A stretch of DNA of 6,324 nt from Betaproteobacteria bacterium (GTDB taxonomy: Bacteria; Pseudomonadota; Gammaproteobacteria; Burkholderiales; CANMPU01): the NCBI GenBank assembly GCA_947499755.1, contig CANMPU010000061.1, positions 1 to 6,324 of the forward strand, written 5' to 3'. Shown one piece after another: positions 6,140-6,324 of this stretch. Position 1 is the first letter of the stretch; each line of letters begins with the position of its first letter. The notes under the pieces were generated by a model, which was not told the DNA's origin, searched no databases, and saw only the letters and a list, made by a program, of their open reading frames with translations. The position numbers and the translations under genes are program-made.

Positions 6140-6152
6140 TTTAGAGTCTAAA
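6140..6152. promoter_or_regulatory. 13-base palindrome in the xthA-pyrE divergent promoter region
   Basis: TTTAGA-G-TCTAAA is a perfect inverted repeat centred 24 bases upstream of the xthA ATG, within the 123-base region between the two divergent genes. Its size and place fit a small operator or part of a promoter, but no known regulator's site is recognised and chance is possible. Confidence 0.25.
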
Positions 6153-6245
6153 GAAGTGGCCGCGCCCTTCCTTAACATTATGACGCCGCGTGGCAATAAG
6201 CGAGGGTATTTGCACTTTGTTCAATAAAATATTCATGCAAACTAA

Positions 6246-6324
6246 ATGAGTCATTCTAGCAGCGAATTTGTTCGCTTTGCGATTAATCATCAAGTGCTTT
6301 GTTTCGGCGATTTCACGACAAAGG
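6246..6324 (+). CDS. pyrE: Orotate phosphoribosyltransferase, N-terminal fragment cut by the window edge
   Basis: The first 26 codons of an open frame run off the right edge. The residues include EFVRFAINHQVLCFGDFTTK, which aligns with the PyrE N-terminus (E. coli [20 protein letters not shown], from memory). PyrE makes orotidine 5'-phosphate from orotate and PRPP in pyrimidine synthesis. The ATG at 6246 is preceded in frame by a TAA at 6243, so it is the first possible start in this frame; no strong ribosome binding site is visible. TAAAAT at 6225-6230 could be a -10 element, but no matching -35 is seen. A pyrE gene next to a Crc/ExoIII gene is a known arrangement in Pseudomonas and relatives, which supports both calls. 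Confidence 0.88.
   Translation, partial: MSHSSSEFVRFAINHQVLCFGDFTTK

Noticed and set aside
6261..6276. AGCGAA-TTTG-TTCGCT hairpin
   Set aside because: It lies within the first codons of pyrE and has no T-tail on either strand; most likely a coincidence of coding sequence.

Overview
This window comes from a gammaproteobacterial chromosome. The clearest sign is at its right end, where an exonuclease III gene of the Crc/ExoIII type is divergent from the first 26 codons of pyrE. A crc/exoIII-pyrE pair is a familiar arrangement in Pseudomonas and related groups. Base composition is moderate and intergenic DNA is AT-rich. No RNA genes, insertion sequences or CRISPR arrays were seen, and the genus cannot be fixed from the sequence alone.

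Layout. Positions 1-183 are a leader with two perfect hairpins. Positions 184-3626 (+) hold a tightly coupled four-gene ABC importer operon in the order permease, ATPase, permease, ATPase. It resembles two fused NitT/TauT (nitrate/sulfonate/taurine) permease-ATPase cassettes with no substrate-binding protein in view. A hairpin at 3644-3665 separates it from a convergent gene at 3687-4931 (-). That gene encodes a flavin-dependent oxidoreductase of the acyl-CoA-dehydrogenase fold, closest to the SfnB sulfur-acquisition family and related to DszC. An AT-rich gap of about 410 bases follows, ending in a nested inverted repeat. Then come xthA at 5346-6122 (-), a divergent promoter region of 123 bases, and pyrE from 6246 (+), which runs off the window.

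How the genes may work together. The importer is probably a heterotetramer of two different permeases and two different ATPases. The SfnB-type enzyme beside it suggests an organosulfur substrate, taken up and then oxidatively desulfurised. This rests on neighbourhood and family only. The DNA repair gene xthA and the pyrimidine gene pyrE are an unrelated housekeeping block.

Main observation. The two ATPases carry complementary defects. The first has a degenerate signature motif (ISSGM) but keeps its switch histidine. The second has a normal signature (LSGGM) but has threonine in place of that histidine. In a heterodimer both defects fall in the same composite ATP site, leaving one consensus and one degenerate site. 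That asymmetry is known from heterodimeric exporters such as CFTR and TAP, and would be unusual in this importer family.
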